In this document: piece after piece, positions 19,473 to 26,767 of the stretch | Layout of the letters: each line of letters opens with the position of its first letter | How positions within the stretch are numbered: the stretch's first letter is position 1 | NCBI RefSeq assembly: GCF_003852715.1 | Contig: NZ_RIAV01000011.1 | Span: 28,749-92,748, forward strand | Direction of reading: 5' to 3' | From: Ectobacillus antri | GTDB taxonomy: Bacteria > Bacillota > Bacilli > Bacillales > Bacillaceae_G | Length of the DNA: 64,000 nt | Position numbers and translations under genes: made by a program | Notes under the pieces: model-generated | What the model was told of the DNA's origin: nothing | Databases searched by the model: none | Seen by the model: only the letters and a program-made list of their open reading frames with translations

Positions 19473-20224
19473 CAGGTCTCGTTGTACAATGTATGATATC
19501 AATCCTTATTCCCATCTTTGTGTACGTGTTTATGAAAAAGAAATATAAAATCTCATTTCGTCCGGTGTTGGTGGGGGCAGCTATTTTTATAGGGTTTGTA
19601 TTAATTCTTGAAGGCGCATTGAATGCTTATGTGCTGCATGTTAATGAAACCACAGCAAAAATTACGGAACATCCTTATTGGTTTACCTTGTATGGATCGC
19701 TGATGGCAGGTGTGTTTGAAGAAGTTGGAAGGTTTATCGCATTTACCTATCTGTTAAAAGTGTATCGAGACCGAAAAGATGGTCTTGCCTTTGGTCTGGG
19801 ACATGGAGGAATTGAAGCTATTATCATTGGCGGCATAACAGCAATTCAAAGTATTGTATATGCGCAGCTGCTCAATACAGGGAAATTAGAAACCGCGTTT
19901 GGCCAGCTTCCACCAGAAGCTTTACAAGGAATAAAAGATTCTTTGCTAGATTTAACCTTTGTTTCAGGGATTATGGGTGGTGCGGAGCGTATCGCAGCAC
20001 TTGTCCTTCAGATTGCTCTTTCCATCTTAGTTTTATATGCAGTGAAAGAGAAGAAATTCAGTTATGTTATGTTAGCCATATTTCTGCATACCCTTGTTGA
20101 TTATGTCGTGTTCTTGCATCGAACAATCGGTTTATCTCTCATGGTTGTAGAAGTATTTTTATGGATAGTAGCGATATGTTCTTATATTTTCATAAAAAGA
20201 AGTAAATCTTTATTTAATATATAA
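19451..20224 (+). CDS. YhfC-family intramembrane protease-like protein
   Basis: A 257-residue polytopic membrane protein with about seven spans. It carries GVFEEVGRF, the paired glutamates of glutamic-type intramembrane proteases, GLGHGGIEA and a late HTLVDYV, matching the YhfC family, which is related to CAAX/PrsW-type enzymes. AAGGAGG precedes the ATG, which lies 22 bases inside the end of the hydrolase gene, so translation is coupled. The final codons and stop overlap the terminal block of a 180-bp repeat, so its extreme C-terminus may have been shaped by that insertion. Confidence 0.8.
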   Translation: MVSQSAIAGLVVQCMISILIPIFVYVFMKKKYKISFRPVLVGAAIFIGFVLILEGALNAYVLHVNETTAKITEHPYWFTLYGSLMAGVFEEVGRFIAFTYLLKVYRDRKDGLAFGLGHGGIEAIIIGGITAIQSIVYAQLLNTGKLETAFGQLPPEALQGIKDSLLDLTFVSGIMGGAERIAALVLQIALSILVLYAVKEKKFSYVMLAIFLHTLVDYVVFLHRTIGLSLMVVEVFLWIVAICSYIFIKRSKSLFNI

Positions 20225-20406
20225 GTACAACTAGAAAAACCGACATTCTTTTTTGGGTGGGAAAGAAGAACGGGCAATGTATGGTTGCGGTCAGTGCCTA
20301 AGAGATACGCGTGTCAAGTAAGCATATACACATGTAGCGAGGCGTCCTGGAGCCGTGATTTTCTTGTTGTTTATATTTCGAAAAAAACATGTCGACTTAT
20401 ATAGTA
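20218..20406 (+). repeat. About 185-bp interspersed repeat, copy B
   Basis: This is the direct-orientation copy of the sequence found inverted at 12406-12583 and 55921-56091. The ends read TATATAAGT and ACTTATATA in inverted orientation. The left end includes the stop codon of the YhfC-type gene. Confidence 0.75.
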
Positions 20407-20410
20407 TTGT

Positions 20411-20502
20411 GAGGCTGGGACATAACTAGCTTTTACAAATAAAAAAGTGAAATCGCTCCGCCGATTTCACTTTTTTCAATTTATTGTTGAATTTTGTCCT
20501 AG
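20411..20502. repeat. Nested inverted-repeat element (GAGGCTGGGACA family, copy 2)
   Basis: GGCTGGGACATAA at the left pairs with TTGTCCTAGCC at the right, enclosing the terminator hairpin at 20441-20476. It shares outer arms with elements at 9711 and 57493. Confidence 0.65.
20441..20476. terminator. Bidirectional terminator between yhfC-type gene and brnQ
   Basis: A perfect 15-bp stem AAAAAAGTGAAATCG/CGATTTCACTTTTTT with a 6-base loop has A and T runs on the two sides, suitable for both converging operons. Confidence 0.9.
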
Positions 20503-20579
20503 CCACATTTTGATAATAGGCATTTGCCGACCGTATTCCTGTAACGGAAATGAACAACGAATTTGAACAGGGCCTGTTA

Positions 20580-21890
20580 TTAAGCAGCCTTGGAGACCGG
20601 CGGCGTATGAGTTGGTTTCGTTTGATCCCAAATTAAGCCCATACAAGCGCCGCATACGGCTGGAACAACCCAGCTAAGTCCTAGAGAAGAGAATGGTAAT
20701 GCATCGAATACGGGTTGTAATCCTGATAAGGAAACACCGAATGCTTTTAAGCCGTCACATAACGCAACGAGCCCTGTCAATAGCATCGCGCCTGCATACA
20801 CTTTACGCTTCTTGGTCATAAATGACAAAACAACTAATACGATGGTGAGAGGATACGCTGTTACCAAGAATGGAACAGATACAGAAATGATTTGGTTCAA
20901 TCCCATATTCGCAACCAATAAGCTTACAAGTGTGACCGCTGTGACAATAAATTTATAAGTCAGCTTTGGCGAAAGTTGTTCAAAATAATGACCACATGCA
21001 GTAGTCAAGCCTACACAAGTTGTAAAGCATGCTAATGTGAAGATAATCCCAAGCAATACTGTCCCGCTAGATCCTAAGAACATGCTTGCTGTATCTGCCA
21101 AAATAGCAGTGCCGTTTTCAAATGAACCTTCTGAACCCATTTTTGCACCAGTGAATCCAATTGCTACATATACAAAAGCAAGTGCTGCACCTGCTACGAG
21201 TCCAGATGCTAACGTATATTTCATCACAGCCCTTTTTTCTGTTACACCTTGACTGTGAATAGCAGATAAGATGACAATACCAAATGCCAATGCAGCCAGG
21301 GCATCCATCGTGGCATAGCCTTCAATAAACCCTTTAAAGAAAGCACCTGTTTCATACTTCTCGGTTGGTGCGGAAAGCGCCCCATCTAAATGACTTAATG
21401 CAACAACACATAGAACGCCGATTGCTACAAGCAAAGTTGGTGTGATAAAGCGCCCCATGTAATTTACCATTTTTGATGGATTTAAGCTAACTGCATACAC
21501 AAGTGAGAAAAATACAAGAGTGAATATAAACAATGTTACGGTAGAAGAAGTCCCTGTAAAAGGCTTTACACTCATCTCAAATGCTACGTTCGCATTTCGA
21601 GGAATTGCCAGAAATGGACCGATAGATAAGTAGATAATCGCAATGAAAATTGTACCGAATAATGGGTGGACACGTCCTGCTAACTCTTGCGCGCCGCCTT
21701 TTACTAACAAAACAGCGGCTAATACGAGAAAGGGTAAACCAACGCCAGTTACGATAAATCCTAGCATAGCAGGTACAAAGGAAGTTCCCGCTTCCATTCC
21801 TAAAAAGGGCGGGAAAATTAAATTGCCGGCGCCAAAGAACATCGAAAATAGCGTAAGACCGATAAAGAAAATTTCTTTTGTTTTCATCAT
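20580..21890 (-). CDS. brnQ: Branched-chain amino-acid:cation symporter
   Basis: A 436-residue LIVCS-family transporter importing leucine, isoleucine and valine with sodium or protons. It opens with the family block SMFFGAGNLIFPPFLG and has about twelve membrane spans. The start is taken at the ATG at 21890, five bases after AAGGAG; the adjacent ATG at 21887 is equally possible and an in-frame GTG overlaps the site. A T-box leader precedes it, so expression should respond to amino-acid starvation. Confidence 0.93.
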   Translation of the reverse strand: MMKTKEIFFIGLTLFSMFFGAGNLIFPPFLGMEAGTSFVPAMLGFIVTGVGLPFLVLAAVLLVKGGAQELAGRVHPLFGTIFIAIIYLSIGPFLAIPRNANVAFEMSVKPFTGTSSTVTLFIFTLVFFSLVYAVSLNPSKMVNYMGRFITPTLLVAIGVLCVVALSHLDGALSAPTEKYETGAFFKGFIEGYATMDALAALAFGIVILSAIHSQGVTEKRAVMKYTLASGLVAGAALAFVYVAIGFTGAKMGSEGSFENGTAILADTASMFLGSSGTVLLGIIFTLACFTTCVGLTTACGHYFEQLSPKLTYKFIVTAVTLVSLLVANMGLNQIISVSVPFLVTAYPLTIVLVVLSFMTKKRKVYAGAMLLTGLVALCDGLKAFGVSLSGLQPVFDALPFSSLGLSWVVPAVCGACMGLIWDQTKPTHTPPVSKAA

Positions 21891-21911
21891 GAACACTCCT
21901 TAAGATAAAAT

Positions 21912-22180
21912 AAAAAAGCTCGCCCCTATAATAGGGACGAGCTTAACTCGCGATACCACCCTAGTTCCGTAAAATGAATACGGCCCTCAACAACGTACAA
22001 ACATACGCGATCCCGGTAACGGAGGACATCCGGCAAATCCTACTTACACCTTCAGCTTTGCGCCTCAAAGATGATTTTCACACAAGTTTTGTACATCAGC
22101 TTTCACCATTTGCTGACTCTCTGGAGAACAAAATTCTTGGCTACTCGTTCTTATCATTGGCTGTTGAACTTGAATATGTT
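21912..22180 (-). ncRNA. T-box leader of brnQ, probably isoleucine specific
   Basis: On the minus strand the conserved T-box AGGGTGGTATCGCGAG lies at 21947-21962 and is followed by a terminator hairpin and T run at 21912-21944. The bases preceding it can form the competing antiterminator. Upstream, an AGAGAG motif and a Stem I-like region contain AATC-ATC-TTTGAG, where ATC followed by A is the most likely specifier codon (Ile). The specifier is inferred from position, not from a folded structure. Confidence 0.88.
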
Positions 22181-22184
22181 GATA

Positions 22185-22213
22185 AGGTTAACACACTAAT
22201 ATCTGATAGTCAA
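22185..22213 (-). promoter_or_regulatory. Possible promoter of the brnQ T-box transcript
   Basis: TTGACT is followed after 17 bases by TAACCT on the minus strand, just upstream of the T-box leader. The -10 match is poor. Confidence 0.35.
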
Positions 22214-22235
22214 TATATTTTTTAAATTCTGAAAA

Positions 22236-22406
22236 TTAATCCGTGAATGCAACCGTTTTTATGGCAGATGCTGCATTGCGCTCGTAACGCTTTTCAATTT
22301 TAAGCTCAATTTTTTCCAAAGCTTCTCGATCTCGCAATAGGTTTGCTTTGTTTTCTTGGACAAGCTGTTGAAATGATTTGCGCTGTGCTTTTATTCGTTT
22401 TAACAT
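22236..22406 (-). CDS. FbpB-family small basic protein
   Basis: A 56-residue protein starting MLKRIKAQRKSF with AAGGAG eight bases upstream. The middle reads LVQENKANLLRDREALEKIE, the core of the Fur-regulated basic protein B family (FbpB/FbpC relatives), which in B. subtilis helps small-RNA iron sparing. It is basic at the N-terminus, helical and lacks a membrane segment. No clear Fur box was found upstream, so iron control is not shown here. It lies upstream of the T-box on the same strand but has its own ribosome site. Confidence 0.75.
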   Translation of the reverse strand: MLKRIKAQRKSFQQLVQENKANLLRDREALEKIELKIEKRYERNAASAIKTVAFTD

Positions 22407-22543
22407 GATGCATTACTCCTTTTAGTCAGTCCGGTTGTATAATTCAGAAAATATTGCATATTTGAATAATACATCATTTTGTTATATTTGAATAGTATTT
22501 TTATAGCGTTTTCATAAAAAGTTCACATGTTAAAATAACAGAA

Positions 22544-23074
22544 TCAGTATGGTAATTTGGCAAGCATCCATACATCATGAGATGTTCCGTTTTGCATGAG
22601 GTAGTTTCGTAAAATACCCTCTTTTTCAAATCCGTTTTTTTCTAATACACGTACGGAAGCCGGATTTTCTGGAAATACAGTGGCGCCGAGTCGAACAAGT
22701 TGCAGTTCAGAAAAACTATATGTCGTTATGGCTTGGATCGCTTCTGTTACATACCCCTTACTCCAATAGTCTGGATGAAGCTCGTATCCTACTTCAGCAC
22801 GTCTATGTGTTGTATTCCAGTTATTTAACCCAATTGTCCCTAGCAATGTAGGTTCGCCTTTTAAAGAAATACCCCAGCGCATACTCCGCTTTGCCTCAAA
22901 GCCTTCTGCAAAACTTTTCACCATGTGTTCTGCCTGTTCAATGGATGTGAACGGCTCCATCCCATAGTAGCGTGTTACATCGCTACGAGAAAAAGTAGAA
23001 AATAAAGCAGTTGCATCTTCAACTGTAATTTGCCGTAAATATAAGCGTTCGGTTTCTAATATAGGAAAGTCCAT
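22544..23074 (-). CDS. GNAT N-acetyltransferase, RimJ/RimL type
   Basis: A 176-residue acetyl-CoA-dependent acetyltransferase of the ribosomal-protein-alanine acetyltransferase type. It begins with the hallmark ILETERLYLRQITVEDA, continues with GTIGLNNWN and EVGYELHPDYWSKGYVTEA (acetyl-CoA pyrophosphate loop region), and ends with NPASVRVLEKNGFEKEGILR. AAGGAGG precedes the ATG at 23074. The substrate in vivo is unknown; ribosomal N-termini or small amines are possible. Confidence 0.88.
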   Translation of the reverse strand: MDFPILETERLYLRQITVEDATALFSTFSRSDVTRYYGMEPFTSIEQAEHMVKSFAEGFEAKRSMRWGISLKGEPTLLGTIGLNNWNTTHRRAEVGYELHPDYWSKGYVTEAIQAITTYSFSELQLVRLGATVFPENPASVRVLEKNGFEKEGILRNYLMQNGTSHDVWMLAKLPY

Positions 23075-23219
23075 ATATTTCCTCCTTTTCTGTGATACTA
23101 TCAATATAGAATGAAAATTTTGTAAAAACAAGTTATATATTCTATATGAAGATGGTGTTACAGCCTGATATTGCTATATGCGGAAGAGAAAATGTTATCA
23201 CAAGTAGAGAGGTGTAAAG

Positions 23220-24110
23220 ATGATGAAGAACTGGGATTGGTTTCGTAAACAGAATGAAAATAGAGGTATTTTGCTGGTGCGCTGCGCAGATCGTGCGGGA
23301 ATTGTCGCAGCTGTTTCACAGTTTTTATTTAGCTACGGTGCAAACATTATTGAGTCTCACCAATACTCTACAAACCCAAAAGGCGGTACATTTTTTATAC
23401 GAATTGAATTTGAATGTCCTGGACTGCGAGAAAAGGAAGCGGGTATGAAGCTCGGTTTTCAAGAAGTAGCGAGGGTATTTCTGATGGAGTGGAAATTAAT
23501 TGCGGTGCGTGAAGTAAAGCGTATGGCAATCTTTGTATCCAAGGAATCACATTGTTTACTTGAACTTCTTTGGGAATGGCAAAGTGGTGATTTGATTACC
23601 GAACTGGTGCTTGTTATTAGTAATCATGAGGATACAAAAGATATGGTAGAGGCGCTGGGGGTCCCATTTTATTATATACCTGCGACTAAGGAAAATAGGC
23701 AAGAGGCAGAGAGGCAGCATTTGACACTTTTGCAAGAACATCAGGTTGATTTCATTGTATTGGCGCGCTATATGCAAATTTTAACACCATCTTTTGTAGC
23801 GAATTATCAAAATAAAATTATTAACATCCATCATTCATTTTTACCAGCCTTTGTCGGTGCAAAGCCGTACGAACGTGCGTATGAACGCGGTGTGAAGCTG
23901 ATTGGTGCAACTTCACATTATGTGACAAACGATTTGGATGAAGGTCCCATCATTGAGCAGGACATTCAGCGAGTAAATCACCGAGATGACGCTGAGGCGC
24001 TTAAGCGGATTGGACGATCTGTTGAAAGAAGTGTCCTGATTCGTGCTGTGAAATGGCATTTAGAGGACCGAATTATTGTTGATGGAAATAAAACAATTGT
24101 TTTCCAATAA
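23220..24110 (+). CDS. purU: Formyltetrahydrofolate deformylase
   Basis: A 296-residue enzyme releasing formate from 10-formyl-THF, balancing one-carbon units and feeding formate to purine synthesis. An N-terminal ACT domain (RCADRAGIVAAVSQFLFSYGANI) precedes a formyltransferase-fold domain with SNHEDTKDMVEALGVPFYYIPA, INIHHSFLPAFVGAKPY (catalytic Asn/His region) and GATSHYVTNDLDEGPIIEQD with the catalytic Asp. The length is as usual for PurU. AGAGGTG precedes two adjacent ATG codons. Confidence 0.95.
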   Translation: MMKNWDWFRKQNENRGILLVRCADRAGIVAAVSQFLFSYGANIIESHQYSTNPKGGTFFIRIEFECPGLREKEAGMKLGFQEVARVFLMEWKLIAVREVKRMAIFVSKESHCLLELLWEWQSGDLITELVLVISNHEDTKDMVEALGVPFYYIPATKENRQEAERQHLTLLQEHQVDFIVLARYMQILTPSFVANYQNKIINIHHSFLPAFVGAKPYERAYERGVKLIGATSHYVTNDLDEGPIIEQDIQRVNHRDDAEALKRIGRSVERSVLIRAVKWHLEDRIIVDGNKTIVFQ

Positions 24111-24211
24111 CTCATACGAAAGTATGAGATAAAAATCATCCGACTTGGCGATGTTTCATTGTTCCTCTTTTTCTACAATGTAAGTAGAAGAAATCGAAAG
24201 GGGATTATAAA

Positions 24212-24928
24212 ATGAATCAACAAGTTGTGATGATAACGGGAGCATCAAAAGGGTTAGGTAAGGCTTTAGCCTTAGCTTTTGCAAAAGAAGGGGCACGTTT
24301 GGCAATCAGTGCCCGCGGGGAAGCTGCGCTTTTAGCAGTTGCGCAAGAGTTACAAGAGTTGGGAGCAGAGGTGCTCGCACTTGCAGGAGATATGGCTGAT
24401 GCAAATGATGTAGATCGCTTTGTTTCTATAACAGAAGCAACTTTTGGCAGAGTGGATGTATTAATCAATAATGCTTCAGTATTTGGACCTGGTCCTTCTC
24501 TCTTGCTGGATTATACAGATAAAGCTTTTGCAGACGTTTTGCGGATTAATGTGATGAATCCATTTTTGGTAACAAAGCGTGTGTTGCCTGGTATGCTTAC
24601 GCAAGGTAGTGGCAGCATTATCAATGTAACGTCAGAAGCTGGTAAAACAGGATTCGGTGAATGGGGGGCCTATGGCATTTCTAAATTTGCGGTAGAAGGT
24701 TTGACACAAACATGGGCTGACGAATTAGCGGGGACGGGTGTGCGCATGAATATGGTGGACCCGGGTGAGATGGATACGGAAATGCATGCGATTGCTGTTC
24801 CGGATTGTGATTATGAGCTAGGAAATCCAGAAGAAAGTACAGCGGTGTTTTTATATTTAGCTTCTGAAAAAGCAGCAGCTGTAAACGGCCAACGATTTCA
24901 AGCCCGTCAGTTTGGGGGTGTCGAATAA
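24212..24928 (+). CDS. SDR-family oxidoreductase
   Basis: A 238-residue NAD(P)-dependent short-chain dehydrogenase. It carries the cofactor loop TGASKGLGKA, NNAS, a catalytic Ser before YGISK, and an MVDPGEMDTEMHA segment after the active site. Its stop codon overlaps the start of the QueA-like gene (TAATG), and that gene overlaps a VOC protein, so the three genes form one translationally coupled unit. The substrate is unknown. An AAAGGGGA site precedes the ATG. Confidence 0.85.
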   Translation: MNQQVVMITGASKGLGKALALAFAKEGARLAISARGEAALLAVAQELQELGAEVLALAGDMADANDVDRFVSITEATFGRVDVLINNASVFGPGPSLLLDYTDKAFADVLRINVMNPFLVTKRVLPGMLTQGSGSIINVTSEAGKTGFGEWGAYGISKFAVEGLTQTWADELAGTGVRMNMVDPGEMDTEMHAIAVPDCDYELGNPEESTAVFLYLASEKAAAVNGQRFQARQFGGVE

Positions 24929-25941
24929 TGCAGGTAGCAAGATTTCATATACCTTCATATCTAAATGCGAGCATTCCAGCAGAGTATAGAGGCATGAAAC
25001 GAGATGAAGTACGTATGATGAGTCTTGATACAAAAGGGCGTATCTCGCACTTACGCTTTCATCATTTGGTTGATTGCTTACGCCCTGGTGATCTTCTTGT
25101 TTTGAACAACAGCCGTACGATTCCGGCGGTGTTATATGGAAAGAAAGGCAAGCAAACCGTAGAAATTCGTCTATCTCAGCGATTATCCGCGCAGGAGTGG
25201 GAGGCGGTTGTCATCGGGATGGTGGCGGTGGGGGATCAGATCATGTTGCCAGGTGATGTGCAGGCAACGATTGTGGCGGGGGGTTCGGAAAAACCACTGG
25301 TCATTCTACGTTTTTCAGAAAGCAGCTTGGAGTTCATTTATAAATACGGCAGACCTATTCGTTATGAGTATATTGACACACCTTGGCCGCTTGATGCGTA
25401 TCAAACGGTATACGCATCTGTGCCTGGATCTGTGGAAATGCCCTCGGCTGGACGCGCGTTTACATGGGGCTTGCTCAATCAGCTGCAAGACAAAGGAATA
25501 GGTATTGCTTTTTTACAGCTGCACACAGGTCTTGGCTATTACGGAAATGATCAGTGGGCTAATCCGAAGTTTCATCATGAAGCGTATGCTATCCCGCAGA
25601 AGACAGCAACATTAATCAATGAGACCCAAAAACGAGGCGGTCGCATTATTGCAGTTGGTACAACTGTCGTGCGTGCCCTTGAAACGGCAGCGAATGATAA
25701 TGGAGAAGTAACTGCTAAAGCAGGTACCACAAATTTATATATCAGAAAAGATTATAAGCTTCGTGTTGCAGATGGATTAATTACAGGATTTCACGAGCCG
25801 GAAGCAAGTCATTTGGATTTATTGACAGCTTTTATTCAAGAGGATGTTCTATTAAAAGCTTATCAAGAGGCATTGCAACAGGGGTATTTATGGCATGAGT
25901 TTGGCGACATGAACTTAATTTTACCGGCAGACTTACAATGA
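24928..25941 (+). CDS. QueA-family protein (second-type S-adenosylmethionine:tRNA ribosyltransferase-isomerase-like)
   Basis: A 337-residue member of the QueA family, which transfers the ribosyl part of SAM to preQ1 in tRNA to form epoxyqueuosine. It retains LRPGDLLVLNNSRTIPA, the PSAGRAFTW segment, FLQLHTGLGYYGND and GTTVVRALETAA. It differs from standard QueA in its neighbourhood: it is not next to tgt, ruvB or yajC but is fused into an SDR/VOC operon. It is therefore best described as a QueA paralogue whose substrate may differ from preQ1-tRNA. Whether the genome has a separate canonical queA cannot be seen here. Confidence 0.85.
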   Translation: MQVARFHIPSYLNASIPAEYRGMKRDEVRMMSLDTKGRISHLRFHHLVDCLRPGDLLVLNNSRTIPAVLYGKKGKQTVEIRLSQRLSAQEWEAVVIGMVAVGDQIMLPGDVQATIVAGGSEKPLVILRFSESSLEFIYKYGRPIRYEYIDTPWPLDAYQTVYASVPGSVEMPSAGRAFTWGLLNQLQDKGIGIAFLQLHTGLGYYGNDQWANPKFHHEAYAIPQKTATLINETQKRGGRIIAVGTTVVRALETAANDNGEVTAKAGTTNLYIRKDYKLRVADGLITGFHEPEASHLDLLTAFIQEDVLLKAYQEALQQGYLWHEFGDMNLILPADLQ

Positions 25942-26279
25942 AATGGCATCATGTGGGGATGTATGTACAAAGTATAGAGACGTCTCGTGCGTTTTATGAA
26001 GAGATGTTTGATTTTAAAGCAGCGGACTCATTTCAGTTTTTAGGAGAGCAAATTGTCTTTTTAAAGCGAGGCGAAGCGTTGCTCGAGTTGATAGAAGGAA
26101 AACAAAATCTGAGCGGCATGCATATGTGCTTCGAAGTAGAGGATATAGAAGAATGGATAGAGCGACTTCGCCAGCGGGGCTTATCACCTGTTGAAGGTCC
26201 GTTTCGACTGGACTGCGGCTGGAAGGTTGTCTTTTATGAAGGGCCGGATGGGGAAGTCATTGAGCTTTTGGCAAAGTGA
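25938..26279 (+). CDS. VOC-family (glyoxalase/dioxygenase fold) protein
   Basis: A 113-residue single-domain vicinal-oxygen-chelate protein. It begins MKWHHVGMYVQSIETSRAFYEEMF, with the first metal-type His, and ends GPDGEVIELL with the family Glu. Its ATG overlaps the stop of the QueA-like gene by four bases. The role is unknown; with the SDR and QueA-like proteins it may process a small metabolite. The final codons and stop lie inside a 21-bp tandem repeat. Confidence 0.82.
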   Translation: MKWHHVGMYVQSIETSRAFYEEMFDFKAADSFQFLGEQIVFLKRGEALLELIEGKQNLSGMHMCFEVEDIEEWIERLRQRGLSPVEGPFRLDCGWKVVFYEGPDGEVIELLAK

Positions 26280-26365
26280 CCGGAATATCTCACAAAGTAG
26301 CTGAAATATCTCTAAAGTGACCGGAATATCTCACAAAGTGACCGGAATATCTCACAAAGTAGCCG
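26275..26365. repeat. About 21-bp tandem repeat, four to five copies
   Basis: AAGTGACCGGAATATCTCACA recurs three times, with a diverged copy (AGTAGCTGAAATATCTCTAA) and a truncated last copy. The array starts in the stop codon of the VOC gene and runs into a terminator. Confidence 0.9.
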
Positions 26366-26402
26366 AAAAAAGGTGTCCAGCTTCCGCAGGACACCTTTTT
26401 TA
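26366..26402 (+). terminator. Terminator of the SDR/QueA-like/VOC operon
   Basis: AAAAGGTGTCC pairs with GGACACCTTTT across a 10-base loop and is followed by T residues. Confidence 0.85.
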
Positions 26403-26474
26403 TGACTTACCGAGCACCCATTTGCATTATGAAACCTTACTCTAAAGAGCATGTGAAATTCAAACATCATATGA

Positions 26475-26750
26475 CTTTACAGTTCCTTTGAAGCCGCTGC
26501 TAGATTGCAGGTGCGCACGAGCCGTCATGCTGGTATTGTTATAGTAGAGGTTGTAAATAGCACGCTTCCCTTGCCGAAAGAACAGGCGGATGGGTTATTT
26601 CAGTATTTTGGTGTAAGCTCTAAAGAAGGGCACGAGGGTGTGGGTACATATATAATTGCTAATACGGTTTCTAGATACGGAGGCAATATCTCTTATAAAT
26701 ATGAACAAGCAAAGCCTGCGATTAAAGTGAAGTTACCCATTATAAAATGA
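26475..26750 (+). pseudogene. Histidine-kinase ATPase-domain remnant
   Basis: The frame encodes the C-terminal end of a GHKL ATPase domain of citrate/malate-sensor type: a degraded N-box (FEAA), then GHEGVGTYIIANTVSRYGG and the last strand. The sensor, dimerisation part and most of the N-box are missing, and there is no upstream start or good ribosome site. It is read as a decayed kinase fragment that ends in the leader of the helicase gene. Confidence 0.7.
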
Positions 26751-26767
26751 TAAAGTTAGGTGATGAA

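Noticed and set aside
21974..22225. An 83-codon plus-strand frame near 22 kb
   Set aside because: It lies antisense to the T-box leader, and the conserved RNA elements explain the sequence.
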